From assembly GCA_004352715.1 (NCBI GenBank), contig SCFE01000108.1, positions 1,586,004 to 1,650,003 of the forward strand: DNA of 64,000 bases, given 5' to 3'. This stretch comes from Hofstenia miamia. Taxonomy: Eukaryota; Xenacoelomorpha; Acoela. Position 1 is the first letter of the stretch; each line of letters begins with the position of its first letter. Below are positions 25,301-35,704 of the stretch, in pieces. The notes under the pieces were generated by a model, which was not told the origin of the DNA, did not search any database, and worked only from the letters and a program-made list of their open reading frames with translations. The translations under genes were made by a program, and so were the position numbers.

Positions 25301-26940
25301 CAAAAAATAATTGCAGTAGAGATCTACCTTCGCCTTATACAATGATAGAAATAAATATTTTCTAAAAATATTTATTGACTACATTTATTTACTCTTGGAC
25401 ATATTTCCAAATGATAGTGCTTTGAGAAACGCACGGGTCAAGGAAACCAGGGGTCATGGTATCTGTGAGTCCCTTATTATTTACATACTAAATATATACG
25501 TCCTGGATCAAAGCTACTGTCTACATAACGGTATGTAAAATTTTTCAATAGTTTCAATAAAAAAATTCTAGAGCATATTGCAGATGGATGTAAAAACCTT
25601 TCTTCACTATCTTATAATAATTTTCCTTGGCTTCCCGCGTACTAAAATGGCCGCACCAAATTGACTAAACTGGCTATGCCACTGACCATGACAAAGATTT
25701 TAACGAGATTAGGAATTAGGATACGGGTACGGATAGACCAACAGGGCTAATTTTGAAGGTACGAGTTGCGAACACCTTTGCTTATCAACATAATAATAAC
25801 TCGTCGTCGAAACTTGTTCATTATTGGCATCTATTGCAGGTATTTAAACAAATTTTAAATTGTTGATATTTTAAAATATTCTAGAAAGACATGCTGGTGT
25901 ATTAAGATCTAATCTACAACAAAATTATTTAAATGACTGGGATGTACAGTCGTGACAAAAGTCTTTGCACCGACGATTAAATGAAAAACATAAAAGAAAA
26001 ATTTAGTAAATTTTTGAAGCCCTATATCTTTACAATCCTGAAACGCAGATGTTTTAAATTTTAACCAGCTAATGATAGCTACGGTGCCTGTCACTTGTAG
26101 TAATTACAGACATATTAGTCTTATAGATGTTGCTATCAGAAACAAGGCAATTAAACTTGCAAATGAAAAAACTTCATGGTTTAGTCTCTGCGATATTTTC
26201 AAAATGTCAAAACGAACATTGCCATACAGTTCTTGAATAACAAAGAAGGTTATACTTCGAGAGATAAAACAAAGTTTCGCCGACCCCCAAGAATATAGGC
26301 ACAATGACATAAAAATATTACAACAGAATTTTTGTTAATTCAAACTAGTAATTGAAATAGTAAATGAAATATAAAAAAGCTTTAATTGTGTAAAGCGAAC
26401 AAATCTTTTCAGAGAGGGGATGTTTGTGTAAAAAAGATTAAGGGAGTTTGTTAACGGCTGAGGTATTAGAAAAAAATTTTGTTAAAATATATTTTCTTAG
26501 TATTTACATATTTGCATCCCCCATAGAAAATTCCAAAGATCTACGTCCCTGAATTTACATAATGCGAACATTTACATTTTTTAATATATTGGCTAAGGTG
26601 CGCTCCAACTATCGATTTTTATTAATTGGTTTTTTACAACTTTTGTTCGCTCCATCGATTTTTTGTTGTCTGGTTTTAAGGCAAACCCTTTTTAAAGCAT
26701 TACTAACATTACAGATTTTTTGAGATGAGATGACAAATTGTTGGTATTGTTTTGCCAATTCATGATTTTCATTCGATTGACGTAAAAGAAAATAACACCT
26801 GTAAACAAAAAGTGATTGGAATATGCAGTTAAAATATTTCAATTTCGATAATTGACGTTTTAAAATCTAGTTTACTTGAGGTATGCAAGTATGTTCAAGT
26901 AGGAATAAAACTATAGACTTTATCATGATAAAAAGAGTAG
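19386..26940. other. 7.5 kb of AT-rich DNA without a supported gene
   Basis: I read both strands and found no exon I could assign. Noted items: a B-box-like GGGTTCAAACCTGG at about 20840 without a matching A box; open frames at 19863-20078 (+), 21041-21265 (+) and 22905-23132 (-) with no family resemblance and no usable start; a (TA)n tract at 24799-24819; and a slightly GC-richer stretch at 25640-25760. Small exons of an unrecognised gene cannot be excluded. Confidence 0.4.
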
Positions 26941-27280
26941 ATGGATTAATTGTTCAGGCTATCGACTTCTAACAGACGACACTTTAAGAAAAAGAAGAAA
27001 AAATAAAAAAAATAAAATCACTGTAATAATTAAAATTTATGACACTAAATGATTGGGTCACTAAATAATATATTGACAAAATGTATAACAAAACATATGA
27101 GGGGCTTAGGNTGGATTAATTGTTCAGGCTATCGACTTCTAACAGACGACACTTTAAGAAAAAGAAGAAAAATAACTATATTTATAAAATCACTAATAAT
27201 TAAAATTTATGACACTAAATGATTGGGTCACTAAATAATATATTGACAAAATGTATAACAAAACATATGAGGGGCTTAGG
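26941..27280. repeat. Adjacent duplicate split by a single N (probable unmerged haplotypes)
   Basis: TGGATTAATTGTTCAGGCTA through ATGAGGGGCTTAGG occurs at 26941-27110 and again at 27112-27280, with only small indels in an A-rich stretch. The single N at 27111 marks the join. Confidence 0.85.
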
Positions 27281-27639
27281 TAGTGAGTGTCTCCCATCAG
27301 GTTTTTTAGGGTACATCAATATATTCAGTGAAAAATTATAAAATTTTAATGTTTTTAGGATTTTAGGTTCTAAGAGACTCCCGGTTTTGGTCACTTACCC
27401 CTTGTCAGAAAATTCTAAATGTCGTCAGTATCAATTGGGTTTGCTGTACAGTCATTGTCACAGAATTTATACCAAGTCCATAATTTACCATTTTGGATTT
27501 TTGTTTTAATATGAAGCTCGTTAATGATGTTTCACATTGATTTCAATTGAGAAAAATTTAATTTTCTTAGGTAAACCGTTCCAAAGTCGTATAGTTGTAA
27601 GTTTCAAAGGATCATACATGGCTTATTTTACAAAAAATG

Positions 27640-27848
27640 TTAAGTGAATACTTTTTTGATCACGGGCCACACAGTGCATTTTTGGAACGTTGTTAGGCCT
27701 TATTTATAAAAATCAAGTGAAAATATTTTTAAATGCACAAAAGATTGAAACCAAAAAGAAAACGGAATTAATACAAGCTTTCGGAGGACAAAATGAAAAT
27801 TTATGAAGGGATACATTCGGTCCGCGGGCCGCAGTTTGCCCACCCCTG
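27640..27848. mobile_element. Right end of a hAT-like DNA transposon
   Basis: It ends in GGGCCGCAGTTTGCCCACCCCTG (about 27826-27848), the complement of CAGGGGTGGGCAAACTGC, a classic hAT terminus. A GGGCCACACAGTGCATTTTT word lies upstream at 27664. The following 8 bases, GTCTAGAT, would be the target duplication. I found no matching CAGGGGTGGGC start upstream, so the element is truncated or its left end has decayed. The left limit given is approximate. Confidence 0.6.
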
Positions 27849-28025
27849 GTCTAGATCAAGAGAGTGGAATTATATACTTAAGTTGTATTACACATATATT
27901 TAGTAAAACACTACTTAAGCTAGAAAATAATATATGAAAATAAGTCATGTGACTCATAAGTAGGAACGAGGACAGACAAAACATTTAGTATCTGTCCTCT
28001 ACTCTTCTGATTACAGAATTATCAT

Positions 28026-28110
28026 CAGGGCCGTGGCTAAGGGAGGGCCAGAGGGGGCATGGCTCTTCCTGCTGTGTCACTTGGCGCCACTTCCTCCCGG
28101 CATCCTGAAT
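28026..28110. mobile_element. Possible left end of a second DNA transposon
   Basis: CAGGGCCGTGGCTAAGGGAG followed by GGCCAGAGGGGGCATGGC is a GC-rich start of the kind seen at hAT or related DNA-transposon termini. No matching inverted end was found and no transposase motif could be read downstream, so this is tentative. Confidence 0.35.
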
Positions 28111-29101
28111 ACAAAACTCCTTAGTAATAATTATAATAATCTGTAACTACGTTAAAGTGAATATATCTTAGTTAAAATATATCAAATACTAATGCCATTC
28201 TACTAAAAAATTCAATGAAAAAGTGGGAAACTATTTCATATGAGCAAAACTATGATTAATTTATTGAAATTTGCGGGAACTTGGCCTGATTTTCATGTGC
28301 TGATTAACCTATTTTAAAATGAATTATGACAGAAAATGAGGTGTTTCTTATTAAACAAAGCAAGAACCACAGACAAAGGTGGCTAGAAAGAGGCAGCTGA
28401 TCAACTATCATCGTCAAGAACGCATCTTTGCTTGTTGACAACATATACTATTGAAAAAATCGCTCTAAAGGAACACTGGTTGCTGAAATCGCTTCGCCAC
28501 ACTTCCAACATTGAACGCATTTTTTCCTTTCTTTCTCCAGAGCAGTATATCTTGTTCAGTTTGTTGTTAAACTGCGAAATATTATGTCTTTCAGTGTATT
28601 CTCAGAAAAAATATAGAAATTGATTTCTTCTGAATATTTGCCCACTCATAGTATTTTCTTGCCATTAGTGTAACTGGCTCATCCATAACACTAGGACGCT
28701 CGACTTCAACATCAAGACAGAATGCATCTTTGTAATTGTACCTGACAGCAACACATTTTTAAATCTAATATCAAAGCATTAGTAATTTTTTAAAAGAAAA
28801 GATCTTCATTGATGCTTAAAAATGAAGCGACTGCGACAGACTATTTTTTTAAGTTCCAAGCTACAAGAAGGAGGTTCTCCATGCCTCAAACAATATAAAA
28901 AACTGTACTAGAGTGGGAAAAACTGCAGCCTAGCCGGGTATAAGCCAAGTACCACCATCGTCATCTTTCAAAATATAATCCAAGATTTTGTTCAACGTTG
29001 GTAGTAATCTCCAATTTCTTTCTTTGTCATGACATTTAGTGATCCTGATTTTAGAACAGTTATTCCTGTGATAAGAAAATAGACTGTTTATCGTGTCTTG
29101 A
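28111..29101. other. AT-rich DNA, possibly transposon interior
   Basis: The 63-aa open frame at 28432-28623 (+) contains SNIERIFSFLSPEQY, which loosely recalls the 'S..ERiFS' word of hAT C-terminal dimerisation regions. The rest does not fit, so no pseudogene is called. Confidence 0.3.
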
Positions 29102-29460
29102 TTAATTCCCCTGAATAAAGTGTACTAATTCACTATTTTTCACTACAAGTAAATCATAATCATTAAACTCTAAATTAGTATCAAAAATTACCACTAGATA
29201 TTTAAAACTTTTAAAAGAGGACACAGAATCGTTGTTAAACGTGAGTACTTTGGTGAAGAGATTATTGGATTTACTGAAAGGATTTAGAAAGCAAAGTTCA
29301 GTTTTATTGGCAATGATTTGTAATTTATTCATATTAAAAGTGGTTTAAGAGTTTAGGTAATGAGTTGTTTTGAATATAATCTATAGCAGTATCAAGAAAT
29401 TTGTGCTCACTAAAATGCATGTATTGAGCTTTGAGGAATTCTTTTTCTAACAATTTTCGT
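29102..29460 (-). pseudogene. LINE reverse-transcriptase fragment
   Basis: The minus strand encodes NKLQIIANKTELCFLNPF, then SFKSFKYLVVIFDTNLEF, matching the 'N.L.lN..KTe.m.F' and 'KYLGv.fD..L.f' blocks after the catalytic core of non-LTR reverse transcriptases. Upstream, LDTAIDYIQNNSLPKLLNHF fits the preceding helix. A stop separates the parts, and neither the YADD core nor the C-terminus is present. It is a dead fragment. Confidence 0.65.
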
Positions 29461-29519
29461 AGAGTGATCGTGTGGGTTTTGAAGAAATATCTAAGGATGT
29501 GGTGTGGTTAGTCATGTTT

Positions 29520-29900
29520 TGCAGCGTTGGCCTTGGCTTCGGTTAGCCGCGGCCAGCTGTCAGCAGCGAATAATAGCCGGTTACGGCTTAAACCCTTTGA
29601 ACGTGGGCGGCCGCTTTTTCAATTTTCAAATTGCGATTTTTAGTGGTCGTAAGCTCAACGTTTGCTTTGACTTAGAGCCCGAAATAAACAGGGTTTTTAA
29701 AATGAATAATGAATATTATTCAAAGTGAGTGAGTGTGAGTCCATATAAACAATGAGAAATGTGGTGAATACTTCATGCCTTAAAAAATTTTACAGCTTCA
29801 ATTATTCCGGCTGCTACCGGGTGCGACCGACCACGGCTAAAAATTTGCGAACGGCTGCGGCAAGCCAAGGAGCTTCAGCAGCAAAACACCAATCTGAATC
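29520..29900. repeat. GC-rich inverted-repeat-like segment
   Basis: The left side has CCTTGGCTTCGGTTAGCCGC followed by GGCC (about 29532-29555). The right side (about 29845-29875) reads, in complement, CTCCTTGGCTTGCCGCAGCC. The arms match with a gap and the interior is AT-rich, suggesting a small non-autonomous element. Open frames at 29504-29728 and 29752-30033 run through it and are not considered genes. Confidence 0.4.
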
Positions 29901-32575
29901 TTTAATCCATAGCCTGTTGCGAAAAAAATGTGGAAAAAAATTTTTAATGTTATTTTTAAACTATTTGATTATAAAATATATTTATAAATATGCTCAATAT
30001 AGTTTGAGAAATATTTATATGGAGTATTTGTAAAATAAATAGAATATTTGTGGAAATGTTTTTATAGAATAAACTGTCATAATTATTACATAAATGATAA
30101 CAATACGTTACCAAATACCTAAATTTACGATTGATGAAATTTCAAACACACCCCAGGCGGTAAGAAGCGCGTTCTTTTGAATCAAAGGTGTTTAATTTAT
30201 CTAAATCCAATGAATGTACCACCCAAAGTTCTCTTATCAAAAACAGTTCATAATTTAATTGTCTACTAGCCTACGTCACTTTGTCAAATAAGGAGAATTT
30301 CACTACAACTCAGAGTAAAACAGTCTAGACTCACCTTTCTTTCATTCTAGTCGCAAATTTACTGGACGCAAAACCACTCGCATATTCGTGAAAAACAAGC
30401 AAGCGCATCATAAATGATTTTAGACTCTGATTACCATGCGCCGTCAGTACTTTGTAATACATCACAAATATCACCAAATTACAAACCATATCTTAATAAA
30501 TAGCGACAGTAAACTTGACAAATGACATTTTTACCAACAAAAGAAATGATTTTTAGCAAAAGAGCTAAACCTTCAAATTCGAATCTAGAATGGACAAATC
30601 GAACATTTTGCTGCTATTTAGAGTTCATGTGAGAAATTGATCGTTGAATATTAATTACACCTGCGCAAGAAGTTTGTGTTTTGTTACCATATAAAACTCA
30701 AAATATCAATATATGCATAAGCCTCAACTACCAATAGGCAAAAGGTAAACCACGAAATCGATTTTAAATACAACTAGAAGGAAACATTTATAATCCAACT
30801 GTATTCATTATATGGTAATAAGGATCGCATTTTGGATGCAGGATTTTTTGTTTGTTATTATTTAGCACAGGATGTGTAGGATTGATTTATCCAAAAGAAG
30901 TTAAAAAAACTATATTGTAAAAATCTTAATAGTGGGTGTGTCCTGATACATGCCATTGAATGCGGTTAAAAACGAAAGATTATTTTAATGCAAATCGGCT
31001 TAAAGTGAGTGTCGCAATATGTCGTAGAAATGACATGCATTTCTGTACAAAAGTATTAAAGCACTACATGTAACAGAGTAGTTTTCCCGAGCATTCTTGT
31101 ACAGGGTTAATGTTTTGAATATTTTCTTTGATTACATGGAAAATCTTTGTCCCATGCTCCTGCTCAGGGGCCCAATAACATTTTACTTCCTTAATATATT
31201 GAATGTGAAATATAGTAATAAACCTAAATATCGTTTGAAAAGTTCAGCCTTTCTACAAATTATTGTTTTCATTCACTCAGAGGTTTTAGATATATGAGCA
31301 CATAAATAATCCCATTCATCCCATTACATTACGGATTTTGCAAACTGCTTAAAAAATTCGGGTGCAATATCTGCAATCGCAGAAGAAAAAAATATTTACA
31401 TATAGTTTTCCTCCAATACCTTTAAGTATTATTGACAGAGTTTCAAATTTTGGTTATGATATGCTCATGAACAACATAAATATTGACATACAATGTCCTA
31501 TTCAGCGTCACCAATGACCTGCGAGAGTTTACATATTACTCAAACCCGAAAGATGATCCAGCGTAACCGACGCATAATCTATCTAGCATTGTCGTGACCC
31601 ATTTTGTCCCATGAGTTGAAAATCATCTTTACTCAATATAAGAACAGAAAATATAATTGTGGTTACAAAAACTATAAAAATAAGGCAAAAATAAAAATAA
31701 AACAAACCCAAAGGTGTAGAAGCGACATTTTGTAAGGTATGAACAAATTTCTTGGTTTGCTGCAGTGAATAGGCTGGGCATGAACATTTTTTAATCCATG
31801 ACCCCCAAGACCAACCATTCGTCGTGCTGATCACATATATTTTTTATTTCAAACTTAAGAATTAGTGGCATTTCTGATATCAAAATATATTATAAGTAAT
31901 GAAACTAGAACCAGAAACTGGTAACAAAAAGAATTCACATGGTTCCGACCTCTGGAATTTTCTTCCAATGAATTGCTAGTGATTTTGCAAAATTACAAAT
32001 TAACTGGTATGAAATTACTGAGTGAACATAAATAGAAATATTTTAGTATTCATTTATAGTTTACAATGAAATATAAATAAAGGCATAATTAATGTCAATA
32101 GGGAGTGTAAAATGAACTGATCTATCAACACCTACGCTAATATCAGTGACTTGGCATTATAGTTTGACTAGTTAATATAGTTTGACAGCTTTTCGTCTAC
32201 GTGTAGAAATGCATTAAATGCAATAACAGTTGGAAGTCTATATTGCTACACACGTAGTTTCTTTATTCTATGTATCAAACTAACTCTCTTACTTCAAAGG
32301 TCTTTTCTTATTTTAGATTTTCTTTGCTAACATTTTGTAGGGAATATTTCCAACAGAAACATTATTAGCAGCGAGTTAAATGCATCTACATCAAGGAATA
32401 TATACAGTATATATATATATATATATATATATTGTACTACGTATAAAATATTATTAAATATTTTTAAATTACAATGAAATAGAAAAAATCCAACACTAAT
32501 AAATGTATAAAAGCTAAAACGTTATACCATACATTAATTGATTTATATATAATCAGAATATCATATGTAGATTCC
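29901..32575. other. AT-rich intergenic DNA with (TA)n
   Basis: A TA tract lies at 32408-32432. The 83-aa minus-strand frame at 31583-31834 includes a hydrophobic stretch (about residues 44-68), but there is no supporting start or splice context. Confidence 0.4.
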
Positions 32576-32983
32576 TTCACAATGAAACACAGTGTTATAT
32601 ATGTATGGAAAACATCTGAAATTTAATATAAATTTATTTTCAAAATTGTTTTTTTTCAAATAATTGACCATTTTTATTTTTACATTATGAAGCTACACAA
32701 ACAAAACATACAAAAATAGAAAGTGGAAACCGTCAATCGCAAATTTTTTTCTTACAGGTTTACTCGCGCCCANTTCACAATGAAACACAGTGTTATATAT
32801 GTATGGAAAACATCTGAAATTTAATATAAATTTATTTGTGAAACTCTTTTTCAAAATTGTTTTTTTCAAATAATTGACCATTTTTATTTTTACATTATGA
32901 AGCTACACAAACAAAACATACAAAAATAGAAAGTGGAAACCGTCAATCGCAAATTTTTTTTCTTACAGGTTTACTCGCGCCCA
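32576..32983. repeat. Adjacent duplicate split by a single N (probable unmerged haplotypes)
   Basis: TTCACAATGAAACACAGTGT through TTTACTCGCGCCCA occurs at 32576-32772 and 32774-32983. The second copy has a short extra segment (TGTGAAACTCTTT) and T-tract length changes. The single N at 32773 marks the join. Confidence 0.85.
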
Positions 32984-32997
32984 TGTTCTTGATTAGT

Positions 32998-33187
32998 ACA
33001 ATATGCCGTCTGGGTTCCAATACAAGGTTAAATAACTTTGATGAAACTTAAAAATCAGGTCCCAATAAATGCAAAAACTTAGTCCATAATNGTATAATAT
33101 GCCGTCTGAGTTCCAATAAAAGATTAAATAACTTTGATGAAACTTAAAAATCAGGTCCCAATAAATGCAAAAGATTAGTTCATAATT
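32998..33187. repeat. Adjacent duplicate split by a single N (probable unmerged haplotypes)
   Basis: AATATGCCGTCTGGGTTCCA through TTAGTCCATAAT (ending 33090) is repeated from 33092 with several substitutions (CTGGG/CTGAG, AAACTTAGTCC/AAGATTAGTTC). The single N at 33091 is the join. Confidence 0.8.
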
Positions 33188-34190
33188 ACTTCAAGGTAAT
33201 AATCACAGAGCTGCAACACAACTTAAAATAACAAATTTACTTGAAAATTCATGGAGTAAATATTAAAACTAATAAAATTAAATATATTATCAAAATATCT
33301 TACTAATAAAGTGAAGTTAGTGTACTAGAAAAGACAACTTACGTTGGCCCATTTAATTGGATTAACAGTGTACAAGTATGAAGGCTTAGTTTGTTGTAAA
33401 ACTAATTATTACTAAAATTATTGTACTTTATAAACAATTTGTTATGTAAAACAAAATGCTAAACACATTTAATTTTCTGAATAAAGATTCTTATAAAATC
33501 GAATCATATGCTTATAGAAGAATTACTACGAATCTTTGTGCCAAATTCGGGACTAAGACGCCTCTTTTTGCAAAAAATATTAACTTCTGCGTTATGATTG
33601 TGATTTATAAATTACGTGCAAACAAAAATCTGCTCGTGTTTGTATTTTATTTCATTTTTGAGAACATATTTTACACATTATGTATATCTTGTATATCTCA
33701 ACATATGTGTCTCCATTAACATAAAGCTTAACCTTGTTGTTAGTAAGTTGGCCCATTAAATAATGAAAAACAGATTAAATTATTAAATTCAACTTGACTG
33801 AGAAGAAGCAGCAGTGAATTTTCAACTCTAAGCAAAGTCAAATTTTTTTCCGATGAGGTCATTTAATGATAGAAGATGATCAATTATTTGAGTGTACATT
33901 ACAAGCAAAATTTTCTAATTGACCCTTTTATATTTAAGATAATAGCTGTAAAGATATAAAATACATGTAAATGCCTTCAAAAGTGACTTAAAGTTTAACG
34001 AGTACCTCTTAAAATAGTTGAGTAAGTTTGGATTAAACTCTTGAATTTTAAATTAAAAATGCCTTCATTTGGCCATTTACAAACTAGATCAGTGACATAC
34101 ATTGCTTTTACGACTAATGTGAACTAGAATGTATAATAGTTCTCGCCTACAAATAAAACTCATTTTCGAAAATATTTTTCGAACCCCTAT
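33188..34190. other. AT-rich intergenic DNA, nothing recognised
   Basis: An 87-aa open frame at 33456-33719 (+) has no family resemblance. No repeat was identified. Confidence 0.4.
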
Positions 34191-34615
34191 CTAGGGATTA
34201 CGAAAAGTTAATTGGCAATAAACTGAACAAATTAAATAATCGCAAAAATATCCTCAATTAGTAAATAATTGATTGATTGGCTATAGCAATTAATTAAATA
34301 TATTGATGGAGAAGTGGTTATTGTTTTCGAAAACATTGCAATAATTGATTTTTACATATATGAGATTTGAGGAAGAATTTGTAACACTAGTTGGACTTTC
34401 ATATCATTTTCAGTTCAATTTCATACGTTGCAGAAGTTAGTATGTGATTTTCGCACTTTGTTTTAGATATGGTATCTCAAATAAAAAATTATGTTTTTAC
34501 CCTTTTTAGTAAAGACCAATTGGTAATTGAAGTATCGCGGTGGGAAATGACAATTAATTGACTGGTCAGAGACGTAATTGATTGGTGACAGTTCAATTAA
34601 TTTTTGGACACCCTG
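34191..34615. mobile_element. Non-autonomous hAT-like element
   Basis: The right end is AATTAATTTTTGGACACCCTG, the complement of CAGGGTGTCCAAAAATTAATT, a canonical hAT terminus. The interior is rich in CAATTAATTG/TTGATTGATTGG subterminal words near both ends. The left end, GGATTACGAAAAGTTAATTG at about 34195, is a decayed version of the same repeat. Both sides are flanked by ATCTAG, six of a possible eight target-duplication bases. There is no coding capacity. It lies about 0.6 kb upstream of the follistatin gene's TATA box. Confidence 0.6.
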
Positions 34616-35170
34616 CATCTAGCGTTGTTATTTTTAGCGGGGCTTGAATTGAAGAACCTGAAAAAACTGTCTGAAATCGAAATTGTGAAGAATTTTACAA
34701 GTCGGCTGTTCCCCGGCTTCCAAATTCGAATTCTTAAAACCGATTTTGACAAACTCTTAAAATGAATAAAGAGTGCAAATGAGATTAATTGCGTGGGTGT
34801 TCATAATTAGGTCGAAAGAGATTAAAATATCTAAAAATTACTCTGCATACTCACATTTGAAAAAAATGGGGCTTTTAAAATGTGAATCACAGATATCACT
34901 AAAGCAAAAGCTACGTAGGATGTGTCTATTTAAACAGACAGGAGAGATTATAGTCTAGAAACCCACTTAACACGTCCGCTAAACTTTTAATCTGCGCAAA
35001 TTATTAAAGTTAAAAGAGGGAGACCGCCGCTCTCGGTGGTACGCGCTGTTCGTTTATTTAGCTTGTCATATCGAAGATTCCCACGAATTGTAATAAATCT
35101 AACGCCCGCCTACATTGCTAGTTAGTCGCAAATCTCAGCGACAATAATTGGGCCACTGTGGGTGGCAAGG

Positions 35171-35178
35171 TATAAATA
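35171..35178 (+). promoter_or_regulatory. TATA box of the follistatin-type gene
   Basis: TATAAATA lies 46 bases before the start codon, so transcription should start near 35200 and leave a very short leader. The 200 bases upstream are clearly less AT-rich than the surroundings, as expected of a promoter. A possible acceptor, TTCTCATTCTAG, ends at 35209, so a spliced leader cannot be excluded for this gene either. Confidence 0.6.
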
Positions 35179-35216
35179 CCGTTGACGGAAACAGAATTCT
35201 CATTCTAGAAAGGAGC

Positions 35217-35659
35217 ATGCTTGGACTACATATAATATTTTACATTTTCGCACTCAATTCCTTCTTTCAGGCAGATGGTATGTACTCTATTTTATTTCAA
35301 AATTTAATTTTTGCATCAACCTTACACTAAATTTTGCATGTAACACTAATAAATTATAATAACACTGCATCCTCATTTTTTACACAAAGTTTCAGACAAA
35401 AAAGTTAGCATTAATCTTAAAACAATATGATTTGGTTCTGAAAAGTAGATACTTAAGTGTTGTTGTAACTAAGAAATTTCACTAAATTTTTTTTATTAAC
35501 ACTTGTTCAATTGACAATTTCGTATTTTCGTTGTTAATATAATTATACCTAGGTTTTTACTAAAAATCATTTTAATGAAGATATTTTCAATAAACTGCGA
35601 AAAAATCTGACTAGAATATATTGCACTGATATATTGTTTGGATATACGACTCCTTTGTG

Positions 35660-35704
<45 letters not shown>

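Noticed and set aside
28432-28623. hAT transposase C-terminus (SNIERIFS)
   Set aside because: Only a few residues fit and neighbouring sequence does not continue the domain.
29504-30033. Two open frames in GC-rich sequence
   Set aside because: They run through an inverted-repeat-like element; Ala/Arg-rich text reflects GC content and no domain is present.
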